From assembly GCF_000002075.1 (NCBI RefSeq), contig NW_004797406.1, positions 1,125,181 through 1,189,180 of the forward strand: a stretch of 64,000 nt of DNA, in the 5' to 3' direction. The translations under genes were made by a program, and so were the position numbers. The notes below the pieces were generated by a model that ran no database searches, was not told where the DNA came from, and worked only from the letters and a program-made list of their open reading frames with translations. This DNA is from Aplysia californica. Taxonomy: Eukaryota; Mollusca; Gastropoda; Aplysiida; Aplysiidae. This document shows, piece after piece, positions 13,301 to 23,540 of this stretch. Position 1 is the first letter of the stretch. Each line of letters begins with the position of its first letter.

Positions 13301-16300
13301 GAGAGTTCAGGACATCAAAAAAGAGCAAATCACACCAGAGCACCTGCCAATCACGCACAATATTCAAGAAGTTAACAACAACAATAGGCAAATGCAAAAT
13401 GCTCAAGCATATGACGCAAACAAACAAACAGGTCCAGTGGACTGATGTGTAAGTACACACAAGGGTAGCTCTTACTTCCACGACTATCTGGCCAAACACA
13501 CCCACACACAGCTGCACACTTCTCATTCATAAGGACATAACACAGAATAACTCAGCCGGCTTGACTTTACCACTGACCCGACTTACATTTGAAAATTTTG
13601 CATCACTCATAAGTACAAATATTTCATCACTATTAACATCAATTTCTCTTCAAGGCCTCACATACTTTTGGTGATCATTTCCTTTCTTTCTTTCTCTTTG
13701 AGGCTGACTTATAGATTTTATTAAAAATATAACCACTTTTTTAAATTGCCAAGGGTGACAATATGTAATGAGAAGCTTTTATTATTGCGAGCATAAGACT
13801 TACTTTGTGTGTGGCCATGTGTTTCTTGACATTGGACTTCTGAGCAAAGGCGCGGCCACACACAATGCACTGAAACGGTTTCTCCCCTGTATGAGCACGG
13901 ACATGTTGTTGAAGGTCAAAGTTCTTGGTGAATGTTTTGCTGCAGTACTCGCACTGTGGACATATACACATACATTTTAGTGGCTAATGGTGAATATTTT
14001 TCAGCAATTCCCACACTTAAGTACAATTAGAGTGTTATCAGAATAGAAAGTCTTGGAAAGAAACAGATCATACAACCGTGACCTACAACAAGAGAAAAAA
14101 AAAGCACTTGAAACCATCTAGTACAATCAATTTAGAGCATTTATCTGTATGCTAAACAAAATTTTTTTAAAAATATAAACATATATTTGTGTCATGACAC
14201 TGTGAATTCAGGTGCTCATTTTTGGGCATGTAGAGTTAATTAGTATCATCTTAAAGATTATGCATTCAGCTTGCAATAGGCAACAAAAAACACCCACCAA
14301 TCTTGAAAAAAAATCAAGATATTTGCGATTAAAGGAGGCGGGGGCTGCCTGGTGTCAGAGGTTATATTTGCGAGAAAATTACCGTCAAAGTTCAGTTACT
14401 TCCAAAGCATGAGTGTCCTTGGAAACCAGAAATTTGCATTTTTTAGCCTTCGATCAACATTTTTCAGTAAAATCCACACAAAAATGAGTTTTTGAATGGA
14501 CATACAAGCTGTTAATCCAAAAACAGAAACTTTAAAAAAAATTGCTCTAGGCCAGAAAATTGTTGTTTTCTTTGATTTCATTATTTTGACAAGCACCTGA
14601 TTTCACCATACTGCCTCACAACTTATTTTCACATAACAATTTCTTTCAATCTAGCTCTCTCTCTCAACACCCCTCGCCCCCTCAATAAAGAACACGAACA
14701 GCAACCAAGAAATACTGTCCTGTACCTTGGGTTTACCATCCCATGCCCTCCTACCGGCAAAAAGCTTGTACGCGAGGTGCGTCTCGCGGTAATTACCCTG
14801 TTCCCCATCGAATGAGTTTCGTTTCATTTAATGCTAGCTTTTGCTTGTATAGAAGAACTATTCACGAACCAAGTTTTTTAGTAATAATTAAGCCTCTATT
14901 TAGAAATTGGAGGCAAGCTTTTGCGGTTATAATGAGACATAGTATACCAGGTTCAGGTGACTAGAAAAAACTCAGGGTTTAAAGATTTAAGTATGAGCTC
15001 AGAGTCCCCATTCTGCAAAAACCATGAACAAACAGACCTGTAACTTGGGTTTACTGTTGGCCTCCTCCTCGGCGACAGCGGCATTCCCAGAGTTCCGAGC
15101 GGTTTTGCCCTTGCGTGTGCTCAGCAGACTGACACTGTTGTCTGCGTTCAAGACTGTGATGAAGTTGTTCTGGGCAGACTTGCGACCTGCAGATATGCAT
15201 ACAGCAACTTACTTACAACCAGAACACACACACATACACACACATACGCAGGTACACACATAACTACATGGTTACCAAATCTCCAGTCTTAAACAGGTTT
15301 TGAAAGTCTCAGAAAAGACCAGACACAACCATCCAGCCCCAAGCTGAAGAAAGTGACTTCAAATGGGATGTGCTTATGTTAGGACAAATCAGAATAGGGT
15401 CAAATATTCTACCCAACATTTAGAATAAAGCTCACAGTCAGTTCATGATCAAAGACCCTACAAGATGAGGGGGGGGGGGGGGGGGGGGGGGGGGAGAGAC
15501 AGGGACAAACAAAGGAGAAGCTTTTCCTTGTGTTTTAATTCTACAACTGTACCAGCACAAGACTAAACGCACAAGCTGAATCCACAATCTGATAACAAAA
15601 CACGCAAACTGTACTCACCAGCTTTGGTAGTAGTGGCTTTGAGAACCTGCGGTTGGACAGCGGCCGGAGCGGAAGGGGCCATGGCCAGGGAGATGGGAGG
15701 CTGGGGGGCTGGTGGAGGGGGTGGGGGCATGGCCTGGGCTAAGTGCTGCTGCTGTTGTTGAGTTTGCTGTATTTGCTGCTGCAACTGCTGTTGTTGAAGC
15801 TGTTGCTGCTGTTGTTGGATCTGCTGCTGCTGTTGTTGCAGTTGTTGTTGCTGCTGCTGCTGTTGTATATGCTGTTGCTGTTGCTGAACACCTTTGTCTG
15901 TGATGGTGGTCAGCGTGATCTGGGGGGCCTGCTGGACCAGGAGTTGACCAGTGGCCCCGGCAGCCGGCCCAAAGTTGTTGGCCGAACTGGTGAGGCTGCT
16001 GATGGGGCTGAAAATTGTCACGCCGTTGGAGTTGTTGGAGGCCTGACCCGCAATTGGGGCTGTAACCTGGAGGTTAGACACGCAGTTTGAGTGAAAAGAA
16101 ACAAACACATCATCACAGTAATTTAACGTAGGAAAAAAGTCAGATAGATAGACAGACAGAAACATTAAAGGGAGAGAAAAGTACAAGGACCTGCCAGTGC
16201 CATACTCCAATCATATGCTGCAGACGTGTAAGTGGTCCTCCGAATAATTGCCTGAAAATCTGAAGAAGAGTAGCTGCGGCAAGCGGGCGCCACAGGCACA

Positions 16301-19300
16301 ACCCTCATTCAACTTGGGGGGGTCTGGGGGCGTGCTCCCCTGGAAAAGTTTTTTAAATTAAGGTATCTAGACTGCTATATGGGGGCATTTTCAGCTTGGA
16401 AAAGTAAAATATCAGACCATAAAAAAGTCTATATATAGATGTATTCTACTGAAAACAGTAAATCAACTGGGCATCACTTTCACTTACTCAGATATTGAAA
16501 CCCACGGGCATCAGGACAGTGCGACTTGGTGACAGGATTCTACAGACGGTTTATATAAAGTGTCTGGGGCTGGGGCTTATCAACACCTCTGATCATACCA
16601 GGCTGTACGATTTTCTGCATGTAACCTGAAAGAAAGTCTCTGTTGCTGTCTCTTTCTTCTAGCCACTTTAATTTATTTTTGACACTGGCCTCAATGCTAC
16701 TCAGATCATCACGCTCAGAAACAATGAGCTCAGGCATCTTTTCAAGACAAAGTACCTAGCTATAGATCTATATTCGAGATCTACCTCCAAATCTGCACAC
16801 TCATAAAGTCACCACACCAATCACAGTTACAAAGAAATACATGAATAGTTCTAATCAAAAAACTTTTCTGGTAGAAACAAAAGTCAAACTGTAAAACAGC
16901 ACTTGTCAAAAAAGAAAACATTTTCCGGCAAAAAGAAAAGCTACACTTTGAAAGAGCACCCACAAGAATCGTAGCTTTTCCTTGCACAAAACAGCACACC
17001 AGGCCCACCGACACGATGACTGAGCTTCAAATAATGGCTCACTGGCGGATTAGATATCTCAAACCGATTGCCCAACTCGCAGGCTCGGCCTCGAAAACAA
17101 ATGTGTTCGTTTTTTAGGCCGTGAGTCGGGCGATGGGTTTGTGCCAAAAAGGTCACTTTCCGCCCTCAATCTGGCTAGCTCCAACTATCAAACAGAACTG
17201 AACCGATTGTGCTCATGGGCACTGGAAATAATGTGTGTGCACACTTTTGTTTATTTCATGGAAATGCAAATGGCAGGGTGTCCAGCAATATTTCCTGAAA
17301 AAATTTACTACCTGGAAAAAAATTTACTACCCAGCAAATCAAGCCCCACACCAGCTCGAAAAAGGGAGTTAATTTGCGCCATCAATAACATATATATTTT
17401 TATTACATAACATATGGAACGAAAAGAACACACAACAAAGTCCAGTCGACAAAATGGAGGATAGACAGATGATCGCAAGCTTGCTTGCAGCTAGATTTAG
17501 TTTTAGTTAAGGTTTTAACGGCGCTCGCAACTGCATAGGTGATATGAGCGACAAGGGGTGGATGTCAACAGAGAAGTACAAGCTTCGACTATCAAGGCAC
17601 CCCGGAAATAGAAGTTCACAAGTGTGACAAACATACAAAAGAAGTAGAGGAAAATGACGATAGTAAAGAAGAGGACAGAAAAGGCAGCAGTTTCCCCTAC
17701 GCGGGTCCAGCACAGTATGAGCATGACATTGATAAATCAGCCCATTTACAATTCTACTGTGCATAAGAACATGTTAATATCCTCCCTTTGGGAATGGCCT
17801 AAAGACATTTCAGTCAGTAGCACTGCCCTGGTGGGGGGGGGGGGGAGATTTGTACCTAATGTGTACACACAGGGTGACTGCCAAACCGGCTTCTCCATTT
17901 TCCAGGGCCATGTTACACAACAACAACGCGCGCACACACACACACACCCACACTCACAAACACGTAATGACTCAAGTAAACATATTCAGTGTGAGAGGTG
18001 TAAGAACTGTGAGAGGGCAAGAGGCAGTGGCACTGAAAATCTGCCAGTCTTGAACAGAAAGCTACAATATTGTTCTAATTTACTATCACCCAACAAATGA
18101 AACGCGAACACTTTATTTCAATAACACGGCTTACAAGGTATGAAAGATCCCGATTCCACACAAGGCCTGCACCAACGCGCGCTTTGCAGAGGGCTCTAAA
18201 TCTAATCAAAATTCAGAAATTTGCATACAGTTTTTGTCCTCTGGTGTTGCCTTCATCCGCTCCCCCCCTCCCCCGAATGTCTCTTTTAAAAAATCAATAA
18301 TCCCTGCCCTACTCCGTAGTCCTATACTTCGCAACGCTCGACTTTTTAATGAACTTTGGCGACCCCAACAAACGCTGGTGCTCACCAATGCCGTACTTTG
18401 TAGTGCCTCGCACGAAGGTTCACTGACCTGTCACGCTGGCGAACCCGACAATCTAAAAATCGGACAAAGCTTGTATTTTCTTTTCACTCCCCCCCCCCAA
18501 CCCCCACAAGTGACAGAGTCCGAGTAATTAATAAATTTTGTTTGCACGGCGACACAGCGTTTATACTGTACAACCTGCATATTACAAACGCCAAATTTCA
18601 GGGTGGTAACGAAAGCGAAAGTAGATCTCGATTTTCCCAATCGAGCCTCGGTGTCACATACACTTCCACCTGCCGCCATAGCCGGCTTTTCACGTGAAAC
18701 GTACTCTCGGACGAGGAAAAGGTAGAACGAATAATTATATCACAATCGCGACCTGCAAAAACGGAGGCTAGGGTTCACTGAAAAGTCTTGCTGGCTTCAT
18801 CACTTAGTATGCAGGCTAATTTACGACCGTTTACCAAATTTTTACTACCTTCAAGGCAAATTTACTACCATTTACGACCTTTACGACCAGGGCGCCGAAT
18901 TTACGACTTTTTTACGACTTTGCTGGACACCCTGAAATGGGAGCTGGAAATGCGTAGTATTTTTTTTAATTCGCATGTCTGTTCCAATAATATATGGCAA
19001 AATAGAAAAATTCGCATGAAAAATTTTGACGCCCAAAGACGTTTTGTCCGAAACGACCGGCCGGGGCAGAAAAAATTTGGGCGTAGTCAAAATTGCAGGA
19101 ACACTTACACATCTGTAGGCTGGTCACACACAGCGGGACCAAAAGGAGCAACCCTTTCAAAGGAATTGTCACAGTGGCCACACTACAGTAGTTAGAGACA
19201 ATTAACTACAGAAGCGGACAACTACATGTCACTTAGGAATTGTAGAATCAGCATTATCTGTAGCCAATCAGGGAGAGGAGGAAAAACAAAAGACGGTGTA

Positions 19301-21894
19301 CCAAGACTCACAAAGCATACACAGGAGAGACAAAAGATAGCTTACATCGACCAAACACCTACCATCTTAACATAGAATAGATAAAAACCACCCACCATCT
19401 GTATTGCCGGTGCGGTCAGCCCTGAGGTGTCCAGATTGGTGAGTGCCATGAGGTCGTCCGTGAAGACCATGCCTTGCGAAAGCTGTGAGATCGGGGAGGA
19501 AGGGACACCGCCCAAAGTCAGCGTCTGGTAGAGACATGAAGGTTTGAAACATTGAAGACATTTCCCCACACTGACTCTATATATCCTACTTTCAAGACAA
19601 TTTAACAAGAACAAAATCATGCTGGAGCTAACATCATCAAAGACAAAATATTTCTCCTGAGGAACACATTATCAAAAAGAATGGCATTTCTATATTTATA
19701 CTGCAATAATCACTCAATAACTGAAATGAACCATTCATGAAAACTAAACAAATTTCCATCACTCTAACTAATCCCATATGTAAAGTAAACATGACCACTT
19801 TCATTTAGAGACATAAGAAAAAACTTGTCACAGGGTTTTGTGTTTCTTTGATGGTAACAGAACAACACTGGTATGAGGGTAACGACCCTATTGTACTCAG
19901 TACATTACAAAATAAAACCACTCCAAACAAACAAAAGCAGCTGAGAAAAAAAGTTAACAGACAGCATACCGCATTGGCTGGCTGGTTCAGCGACCTGGTG
20001 AGGCATGGGTGAGCTTGGATGATGGGCGCAGTCGCATTTATCTAAATAAAGACACAGCACACAAACAGTACATGGTTAACTCAGAGCAATTTTACATTCC
20101 TAACCTATTAATGCCAACACTGAGCATCCATGACAACAATACAAAACCAAAAAGAACAAACATTCATGAAAACTGCATCTCCATTCATCTCAGCTGACCT
20201 AAAAATCTTTTATTTACACATTTCTTGAACTAAACCGTCAAAATTTCCTCAACAGCTGTTTCGACTCAACATAAAAATCCAGTCTTGACAAAGTTGATCC
20301 ATGCATTCTAACAATGAACAATGGCCAACAGACCAAATATATATATATTTTTTAAAAATTTTTTGCTACAATGTACACTCACCAATATCCCCTCACCCTC
20401 CTCTTCCCCAGTATATCATCATATTCCATAACACTGTACAATCACTGATCAACAGAAGTCCAACCCCCCCCCCCCCACACTTATATTTCTTACATAAGGA
20501 ACTCCCCTCCCCACCTAATAACTGTACAAATATGTACATGAACCCACCCATATTTGTATTTCTTACATTAGATACAGTTCCATTGAGCTGGGCCTGCGGA
20601 AACTGTCGGTTAAGATTTATGGTGGGTCCAAATGTGCTTGGTCCTGGACCAAGGGTAAGCTGGGATGTTTGAGGTTGCTGAATTTGCTGCACTGTCTGCT
20701 GTGGCTGCTGCTGAGCCTGGAGCAAACATGGCGTCTGTTTGTGGCTGACAAATGCCGGCAGTGAGGTGAACTGCTTTTTGCACTTGCCACACTGGAATAT
20801 GTCCTCTTCTTCATCTGTAGAAACATAACATACAAACAACTATCAGCTAAGCAATGGCAATGAATGATAATAATGACATACAAATTCCTTCAGCTTCAGC
20901 TGCATGCATACATTTATATTACATTTATACCCATACACACCTACTAATGCAAAATATTTGCGGATAGAACAAAGAGCATCTATTTGAAGGAACAAGCCCA
21001 AATCCCCAGAAGTGTGTTCCAAGTTCTTGTATTTTTTGTGTCAGGGGCACAGCTGCTTCTGAAACCACTCTAACATTTAGTACAGAATCTTTTGGTTCAA
21101 CGTCAAGAGGAACGACACTTTCTTAGAACAAAACAGAAAAACACATCAAGATAGAAGTTGAATTATATTATATATAACAAAACAGATTACAGAACAGTGT
21201 CATATTTAAGGAGCAAAGATGTTATGATTATGAAAAGATGCTTGACTTTTACCATAATCAAAAGGCAAACTTTTAGACACACATTTAGTTGAAAACAGAA
21301 ATTCAGATTTTTTATAAAAATTAAGTTGACGCTATTATTTAACCCAGTACAAGTTACCTGAAAACAATTTAAGAGCAACTCATCTAGGCAACTTTCCTAA
21401 GAGTCTCAGACATACACAACAAGTGCATGCAGCAATCATTTACTGCTGCTGTAAACACTCATGACAGAGCAAATTTCAGCTCTCAAAAAACCCACAGTAT
21501 TTTAACCTGCTTTCATACCTTGTGCTTCAGTAACAACTTGAGAGTCCAGCAATGACCTCACGGCCACCACAGTCTGATTGTCCACAGCTTGAACTGATCA
21601 GAGCAGAGAAAAAACAAAACTGAATTACAATAATTCATACAGTATAAAAATAGCATAAAATGACTTATGTTATGTTGACTACTTTGTTAATGGTTTTTGT
21701 AGGTTTTAGGGTGCGTTATTTACGAATATGAAAAAAAAAATTGATATTAAAAAATATTCCAAATGTCCCGTTTGCAAGATATTGACACCTATATCGTATA
21801 CACATATTTTAAAGAATTTGACGTACTAATACACCAGACTGGGAAAAAGTGAAGTGATTCCACAGCAAGTCACGTGTCACAGACTATGCGCCAT
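5798..21894 (-). CDS. ZNF341: ZNF341 ortholog, C2H2 zinc-finger transcription factor (14 coding exons)
   Basis: Spliced gene read on the minus strand. Coding exons, 5' to 3': 21894-21885 (tentative), 21593-21519, 20814-20567, 20041-19970, 19524-19396, 16066-15619, 15186-15038, 13953-13804, 12139-11934 region ending at 11924, 10900-10709, 10214-10018, 9524-9364, 8494-8294, 7305-5798. All junctions are GT-AG and all phases agree, giving about 1,251 residues. The order of conserved blocks follows vertebrate ZNF341 as I remember it: [13 protein letters not shown] near the start, [10 protein letters not shown], then finger blocks [41 protein letters not shown] and [12 protein letters not shown]. 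About 13 C2H2-type fingers are present. In mammals ZNF341 is a nuclear activator of STAT1 and STAT3; that role is known only there. Differences from the human protein are long polyglutamine runs and a roughly 430-residue C-terminal tail. Identity is very secure; exon 1 is not. Confidence 0.95.
7320..7900. repeat. degenerate minisatellite in ZNF341 intron 13
   Basis: Two blocks (about 7,320-7,420 and 7,680-7,900) of a roughly 33-36-bp unit around GTCAGAGACAGGTGACA, split by unrelated sequence. Open on the plus strand only because the unit lacks stops. Confidence 0.65.
8294..8494 (-). CDS. ZNF341: ZNF341 exon 13, two zinc fingers plus start of a third
   Basis: [19 protein letters not shown] and [19 protein letters not shown] are complete fingers joined by [17 protein letters not shown] begins a third whose remaining ligands are in exon 14, so a finger is split by an intron, with phases agreeing. 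Confidence 0.96.
8545..8790. repeat. 45-bp tandem repeat, about 5 copies
   Basis: Nearly identical units containing GTTTAAACTCTCATAAAAG, in ZNF341 intron 12. High identity points to recent expansion. Confidence 0.95.
9364..9524 (-). CDS. ZNF341: ZNF341 exon 12, two zinc fingers
   Basis: Encodes [20 protein letters not shown] and [19 protein letters not shown], the counterparts of human [19 protein letters not shown] and FPCPHCQKVFPCERYLRRH. Donor G|GTAAGA. Confidence 0.95.
9640..9965. repeat. degenerate minisatellite of about 30 bp
   Basis: Roughly ten units of the type AACCACTATTGTAACATTCA plus ATGTTATTGCG, in ZNF341 intron 11 between exons 12 and 11. Confidence 0.85.
10018..10214 (-). CDS. 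ZNF341: ZNF341 exon 11, two zinc fingers
   Basis: [20 protein letters not shown] gives a finger with a C-x4-C start, then [20 protein letters not shown] gives a second. Both match human in order and spacing. It ends in phase 2 (AG|), completed by G from exon 12. Confidence 0.95.
10709..10900 (-). CDS. ZNF341: ZNF341 exon 10, Q-run and C2H2 finger
   Basis: Starts immediately with ten glutamines (CAA/CAG), then [12 protein letters not shown], then the finger [21 protein letters not shown], matching human CQFCPSKFSTYFQLKSH. The CAA repeat abuts the acceptor TTTGTAG, so the repeat has expanded right at the exon edge. Confidence 0.93.
11060..11790. repeat. 1.1-kb dispersed repeat, second copy (uninterrupted)
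   Basis: Same family and orientation as 4,280-5,370 but without the nested MITE, in ZNF341 intron 9. Confidence 0.75.
11924..12139 (-). CDS. ZNF341: ZNF341 exon 9, acidic/proline linker
   Basis: Seventy-two codons starting [20 protein letters not shown], corresponding to the human VWPPGHSGG... linker after the tandem fingers. It is low in complexity, acidic and P/S/T-rich, and has no finger. Acceptor TGGTAG, donor ATG|GTAAGC. Confidence 0.88.
12451..13176. mobile_element. piggyBac-type element, non-autonomous
   Basis: Flanked by TTAA (12,451-12,454 and 13,173-13,176), with perfect 13-bp inverted ends ACTCTTTTTATCC. Inside, at about 12,667, a broken ORF starts [16 protein letters not shown] and continues with an acidic Asp/Ser-rich stretch like the N-terminus of piggyBac transposases. 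The transposase core is missing. In ZNF341 intron 8. Confidence 0.85.
13804..13953 (-). CDS. ZNF341: ZNF341 exon 8, tandem C2H2 fingers
   Basis: Two classical fingers joined by the TGEKPF linker: [17 protein letters not shown] and [17 protein letters not shown]. This is the most conserved block of the protein, nearly identical to human. Donor AAA|GTAAGT. Confidence 0.97.
15038..15186 (-). CDS. ZNF341: ZNF341 exon 7, basic linker
   Basis: Reads [20 protein letters not shown], continues with a Lys/Arg-rich stretch ([10 protein letters not shown]) and ends NSKPKLQ. This leads into the first finger of exon 8, as KPKAQKLK does in human. Acceptor CTGCAG, donor CAG|GTCTGT. Confidence 0.85.
15468..15493. 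repeat. poly-G run
   Basis: About 25 consecutive G in ZNF341 intron 6; C-rich on the sense strand. Confidence 0.95.
15619..16066 (-). CDS. ZNF341: ZNF341 exon 6, polyglutamine exon
   Basis: A 448-nt exon. It begins [15 protein letters not shown], passes through a Thr/Ser-rich part, then about 75 residues dominated by glutamine, encoded by mixed CAG/CAA codons at roughly 15,740-15,890, then a proline run and an Ala/Pro segment. Donor G|GTGAGT. The human protein has a polyproline run at this place and no long polyQ. Confidence 0.9.
16540..16737 (-). CDS. unidentified small ORF in ZNF341 intron 5
   Basis: A 65-codon ORF starting [20 protein letters not shown], hydrophilic and helix-like ([12 protein letters not shown]), ending in TAG. 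It has an A at -3 and balanced, coding-like composition, unlike its repeat-derived neighbours. It lies inside an intron of ZNF341 on the same strand, just outside a DNA transposon. I do not recognise the family. It could be an intronless nested gene, an exon of one, a retrocopy fragment or chance. Confidence 0.3.
   Translation of the reverse strand: MPELIVSERDDLSSIEASVKNKLKWLEERDSNRDFLSGYMQKIVQPGMIRGVDKPQPQTLYINRL
17274..18934. mobile_element. hAT-like DNA element with nested SINE
   Basis: Ends CAGGGTGTCCAGCAA and its inverse, flanked by AAATGG on both sides (6-bp duplication). Subterminal TTTACTACC/TTTACGACC motifs repeat many times at both ends. A type B SINE sits inside at 17,497-17,830. 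No transposase seen; superfamily uncertain. In ZNF341 intron 5. Confidence 0.65.
19396..19524 (-). CDS. ZNF341: ZNF341 exon 5, conserved [11 protein letters not shown] linker
   Basis: Forty-three codons in phase 0. The segment [20 protein letters not shown] resembles the human [20 protein letters not shown] region, which lies between the first finger and the main finger cluster. Acceptor TCTACCAG, donor ATG|GTGGGT. Confidence 0.85.
19970..20041 (-). CDS. ZNF341: ZNF341 exon 4
   Basis: A 72-nt, phase-0 exon reading [20 protein letters not shown] and four more residues (PANA). Acceptor TTTATTTAG, donor GCG|GTATGC. Little conservation is visible; the call rests on splice sites, phase and position between well-supported exons. 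Confidence 0.7.
20567..20814 (-). CDS. ZNF341: ZNF341 exon 3, first zinc finger and Gln-rich linker
   Basis: Begins [20 protein letters not shown], the N-terminal finger of the family with the unusual C-x2-C-x12-H-x4-C spacing, then a Q/P-rich linker ([18 protein letters not shown]). It ends before a strong GTAAGA donor, and the phases match exons 2 and 4. Confidence 0.92.
21519..21593 (-). CDS. ZNF341: ZNF341 exon 2, conserved N-terminal motif
   Basis: Encodes [18 protein letters not shown] followed by VVTEAQ, matching the DNQTVLAVQSLLDGQ block of vertebrate ZNF341. The acceptor is CTGATCAG and the donor is G|GTATGA. It starts with two bases of a split codon and ends in phase 1. Confidence 0.9.
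21885..21894 (-). CDS. ZNF341: ZNF341 tentative first coding exon (10 nt)
   Basis: ATG GCG CAT A followed by GT. Its one-base overhang joins the two-base start of the next exon to give M-A-H-I-Q-A-V-D-N-Q-T, resembling the human start M-A-Q...DNQT. The donor (GTCTGT) is weak, although the same hexamer is the donor of exon 7. The ATG lies about 15 bases downstream of an NRF1-like palindrome. A different upstream exon remains possible. Confidence 0.4.
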
Positions 21895-22015
21895 CTAACC
21901 TTTTTGAATGCGCATGCGCACACGACTTCTAACCACTTTGCACATTAATTATTGCACATGAAACATTTCACAGTGTCTGCTGTGCTTTGCTTACGTCATT
22001 ATAATTCCCTCTGTA
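21885..22015 (-). promoter_or_regulatory. candidate ZNF341 promoter (NRF1-like palindrome, E-box, YY1-like start)
   Basis: Contains the perfect palindrome TGCGCATGCGCA at 21,909-21,920, a typical NRF1 site, beside a CACGTG E-box at 21,871-21,876. A TTACGTCA CRE-like motif lies near 21,991. Reading GATGGCGC on the minus strand at 21,888-21,895 resembles a YY1 initiator site. The cluster lies directly upstream of ZNF341 exon 2 in the right orientation. Function is inferred from motifs only. Confidence 0.45.
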
Positions 22016-22129
22016 AGTTTGAAATCTAGTCTAACCGTCATTCTCGCTCTGCTCCTAGTCCGGGTTGGGTTGGTTAGATCTCTGTCAAGTCATAGATTCG
22101 TGCCAGTCATGCACCTTCAATTATTTATC

Positions 22130-22738
22130 TCAAGTGAAAGATTCTATACGAAGACAACCAGAAAAGCCGTGATTTTTTAAACGTTTGCATGGTGTTTTGC
22201 TGAAGGAGGTAGTTTGCCCGAAGTGTAATATGCAGTGCACATTTCGTGAGGATAAGTGTTTATGGTGCTGTTGGAACAGTTGTGATTCCTAGACAAAAAA
22301 GAGGATGCATTGTGGTTTCAGTGTTTCCGACAATAAAGGTTCTTTCTTGGATAATTGCTCTATTCCTATGAGGAAAGTAGTGTTATTTGTCAACCATTTT
22401 CTCAGTCGTTTGTGGGACCACAAGACAGTGCAAGAGTGTTTAGGTCTTTTGGCCCATTCTACTGTGGACTGGCAATAATTTTGAAGCGAGGTGACAGAGG
22501 AGTGGTTGAACAATCAGGAGCCCGTAGCCGTACGTGGTAGAGGTGTGGAAGTAGAGATCGACGAAACAATAATTGTGAACAGAACATATGAGCGGGCTCA
22601 TGTCTTGAACCAGATTTGGCTCTTTGGAGACATTGAGCGTGAGTCGAAGCGAAGTTTTGGGGTCGCTCTGATCGCAGAGGATGATAGGCGTGACAAGAAT
22701 ACTCTGATTCCTATTATAAAAAAATTAATTTCACCATA
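22130..22738 (+). pseudogene. Merlin/ISXO2-like transposase relic
   Basis: Successive frames give a zinc-ribbon start (VVCPKCNMQCTFREDKC), a helical part (CSIPMRKVVLFVNHFLSRLW), then the DDE core start VEIDETIIVNRTYERAHVLN, QIWLFGDIERESKRSFGV and TLIPIIKKLI. This is the pattern of IS1595/Merlin ISXO2-like transposases. At least two frame changes and no C-terminal part, so it is dead. It lies just upstream of ZNF341. Confidence 0.75.
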
Positions 22739-22982
22739 ATTTGATGTTTTGCAATTAGGTTTGATCATTTTTTTAAAACAAATGATTTGCAAGGGTTTTA
22801 GTGGCTAGGTGAGTTCTGCAGCAAAAGTAACGGCAGTTTATCCCCCAAAACGGTGTATCTGTAGTGTATGCTGGTCTAAAAGTAAAAATTTACCTTTTAT
22901 TGTTGTGGGGTGGGGGGTTTTTTGTGGGGGGGGTTTATGGCTTGTTTTTTGTTTGTTAGTTGCCGTGTTGTTTTTTTGCCTT

Positions 22983-23540
22983 GTGGCTATGCGTACGGCC
23001 CTCAGATTTAGATAGAAGTGAGCTAACGGCCTTGATAATTGCTCATCTGGACCGCGTCACTTTATCGATCGATAACTTGGCCAAGACAAAGATCATGTAT
23101 AACAAGATAGTTCACTCCTCTATAACTGAGCCAATTAAAAAAGTGTCCTCAATGTTTGGTGGCGCCCTCTTCGAAAAAGAGCGGACTTTGCAATCAGAGT
23201 TACCTTACTTGTGTGAAAATATACAATAAAAGAGAAACTAACAAACTGTGCTATTCCTATTCTTCCTCTGGGGAAAAGAAAAAGAGCTTCAAAACAAAGA
23301 CTGCAGCATTTTATAGCTGCACGCATAGAGGGCCTGTGTGCTTCCCGGGTAGCCCGGCTCACACCCATTATAAAGGGCCTGCGCCTAGACGGTCAGAGAA
23401 TGTAGAGAACGTATTGAGATCTAGATCTAGGCCTGCGCGCTTCCAGGGTTTAAGTTTGTCCACTTGTAGTGTCCGGTTTGATAGTTTATGTGTGCCAACA
23501 AAGAGCTTTATAATGTGAAGTGGAGGGCCGTACACATAGC
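22983..23540. mobile_element. putative MITE with GGCTATGCGTACGGCCCTC ends
   Basis: Imperfect inverted repeats GGCTATGCGTACGGCCCTC (left) and GAGGGCCGTACACATAGCC (right) enclose 558 bp. The interior includes a dispersed block (23,085-23,310) also found at 54,615-54,857. Confidence 0.5.

Noticed and set aside
20990-21125. Extra ZNF341 exon between exons 2 and 3 (minus strand, reading [18 protein letters not shown])
   Set aside because: Open and coding-like with a possible CTAAG acceptor, but every GT in the stretch falls in the wrong phase to join exon 3.
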